NCBI GenBank assembly: GCA_027307295.1
Contig: DAHUXF010000209.1
Coordinates: 1 to 5,639, forward strand
From: Acidobacteriaceae bacterium
GTDB taxonomy: Bacteria > Acidobacteriota > Terriglobia > Terriglobales > Acidobacteriaceae
Length of the DNA: 5,639 nt
Direction of reading: 5' to 3'
Under the pieces are notes generated by a model. The model ran no database searches and was not told the origin of the DNA. It saw nothing but the letters and a program-made list of their open reading frames with translations. Below are positions 4,882-5,639 of this stretch, piece after piece (the first letter of the stretch is position 1; every line of letters starts with the position of its first letter). A program made the translations under genes and the position numbers.

Positions 4882-5639
4882 TCATTTGGAATCAGGCGGA
4901 GTCGAAGCTTTTACACGCACGCCCTCTTGAATATCTGTGCCGGGATGGCTGATCACGGTGTCGCCGGCGCTGAGCCCGTGCAGCACTTCAATGTTGAACG
5001 CAGCCCGATGTCCTAGTTGAACGATTGTCTTGCGAACGGTTCCTTTCTCAAGCTTGAACACCGCCCATGCATTCTGGGACCGGAACACCGCGCTTGACGG
5101 CGCCTGGAGAACATTGGCGGCCTCCCAAGTGATCACCCGGACCTCAACCCGGTAGGCGTCCTCCAGTTTGTCTGAGCTTTCCACGAAGTCAAGCACAACA
5201 TTGGCTCGCTGCTCTTCCACCCCCAACGCAGAGATCTTCGTGAAGGCTCCTGGCTCAACCATCCTGACGCGAGCTCGCAGTGGTTTGTCGCCGCCCCAGT
5301 CGTCGATGATAGCGTCCATGCCGGGGTTGATCTTCACTGCGTCTCGGGTAAGGAAGTCAGCCACGACTTCCAGCTTGGGTGTGTAGCCGATTTCGACGAT
5401 CGGCGTACCGGCGGCGACCACTCTCTCACTTAACTCCAACAGTCGCAGGATCCGGCCTCCGACGGGAGATAGTACAGCAACGGGCAACGAAGGCCGGTCG
5501 CTCGTCTGGGTTAATAGTGCCGCCTTTGCTTCTTTGACCTGATAAGCTGCGGCTTGCTCCCTGGATTTGGCAGCCTCAAGTTGCTTGGCTGCTGAAGATG
5601 CGAGATTAATGGCCCGATCCATGGCATCCCTGGAAGCCA
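4882..5639 (-). CDS. HlyD/RND-type periplasmic adaptor, C-terminal part (runs off right edge)
   Basis: The reading frame is open to the right edge, with five more full codons (ASRDA) before the internal Met at 5622, so the true start lies outside. About 251 residues are visible. Counting from that Met, residues 1-40 are an Ala/Lys/Glu-rich helix, the returning arm of the adaptor's alpha-hairpin. Residues 48-80 form the second half of the lipoyl domain (LSPVGGRILRLLELSERV, then VVAAGTPIVEIG). A beta-barrel follows with DDWGG and FTKISALGVEEQRANVV, the latter a well-conserved stretch in efflux adaptors. Residues about 172-240 are the membrane-proximal domain (QAPSSAVFRSQNAWAVF, HGLSAGDTVISHPG). 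Such proteins bridge an inner-membrane RND or ABC pump to an outer-membrane channel. The pump gene would be expected nearby outside the window, so the substrate cannot be inferred. The gap of 190 bp to the M48 gene and the operator in it argue for separate transcription. Confidence 0.9.
   Translation of the reverse strand, partial: ASRDAMDRAINLASSAAKQLEAAKSREQAAAYQVKEAKAALLTQTSDRPSLPVAVLSPVGGRILRLLELSERVVAAGTPIVEIGYTPKLEVVADFLTRDAVKINPGMDAIIDDWGGDKPLRARVRMVEPGAFTKISALGVEEQRANVVLDFVESSDKLEDAYRVEVRVITWEAANVLQAPSSAVFRSQNAWAVFKLEKGTVRKTIVQLGHRAAFNIEVLHGLSAGDTVISHPGTDIQEGVRVKASTPPDSK

Noticed and set aside
4871..4912. Repeated AAGCTTT words near the end of the adaptor gene
   Set aside because: Only 7 bases, unequal context and no inverted-repeat or target-site structure; chance is sufficient.
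4608..4952. Plus-strand open frame across the M48-adaptor gap
   Set aside because: It overlaps both real genes at its ends, has no ribosome site or recognisable domain, and covers the operator.
1..5639. CRISPR arrays, tRNA/rRNA genes, insertion sequences
   Set aside because: No spaced direct repeats, cloverleaf-like sequences, transposase motifs or terminal inverted repeats were seen.

Overview
The window carries five protein genes, two of them cut by the window edges, and looks like a chromosomal segment of a diderm bacterium, most plausibly an acidobacterium. The evidence for this is moderate-to-high GC, a lipoprotein-type M48 peptidase, a periplasmic adaptor (HlyD/RND-type) that needs an outer membrane, and a sortase with an LPxTA substrate of a style I associate with Acidobacteria. 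Taxonomy is an inference; there is no rRNA or marker gene here.

Layout. On the minus strand, 1298-384 encodes a tandem universal stress protein. Its stop codon overlaps the start of a second minus-strand gene (387 to the left edge), the N-terminus of an AI-2E/PerM-family membrane protein. The 272-bp divergent region 1299-1570 has two CRP/FNR-type palindromes, one near each gene. On the plus strand, 1571-2242 encodes a membrane-anchored sortase, followed after 59 bp by a secreted protein (2302-3099). That protein has two copies of a ~60-residue domain, a proline-rich stalk and a C-terminal LPKTA sorting signal. A strong hairpin terminator (3121-3151) closes this unit. On the minus strand again, 4691-3204 encodes an M48 zinc-metallopeptidase lipoprotein with a long helical N-terminal part. 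Upstream of it, a 190-bp gap holds a third palindrome of the same type. Finally, 4882 to the right edge is the C-terminal part of an HlyD/RND periplasmic adaptor, also on the minus strand.

How they fit together. The sortase and its neighbour form a self-contained enzyme-substrate pair: the sortase has His, Cys and Arg catalytic residues and the next gene supplies the sorting motif. The three palindromes share GTGA(C/T)-N4-ATCAC, suggesting that one CRP/FNR-family regulator may control the stress protein/transporter unit, the sortase unit and the M48 peptidase together. All genes but the USP have envelope-directed products (secreted, membrane or periplasmic), so an envelope stress or energy-limitation response is a reasonable but unproven reading.
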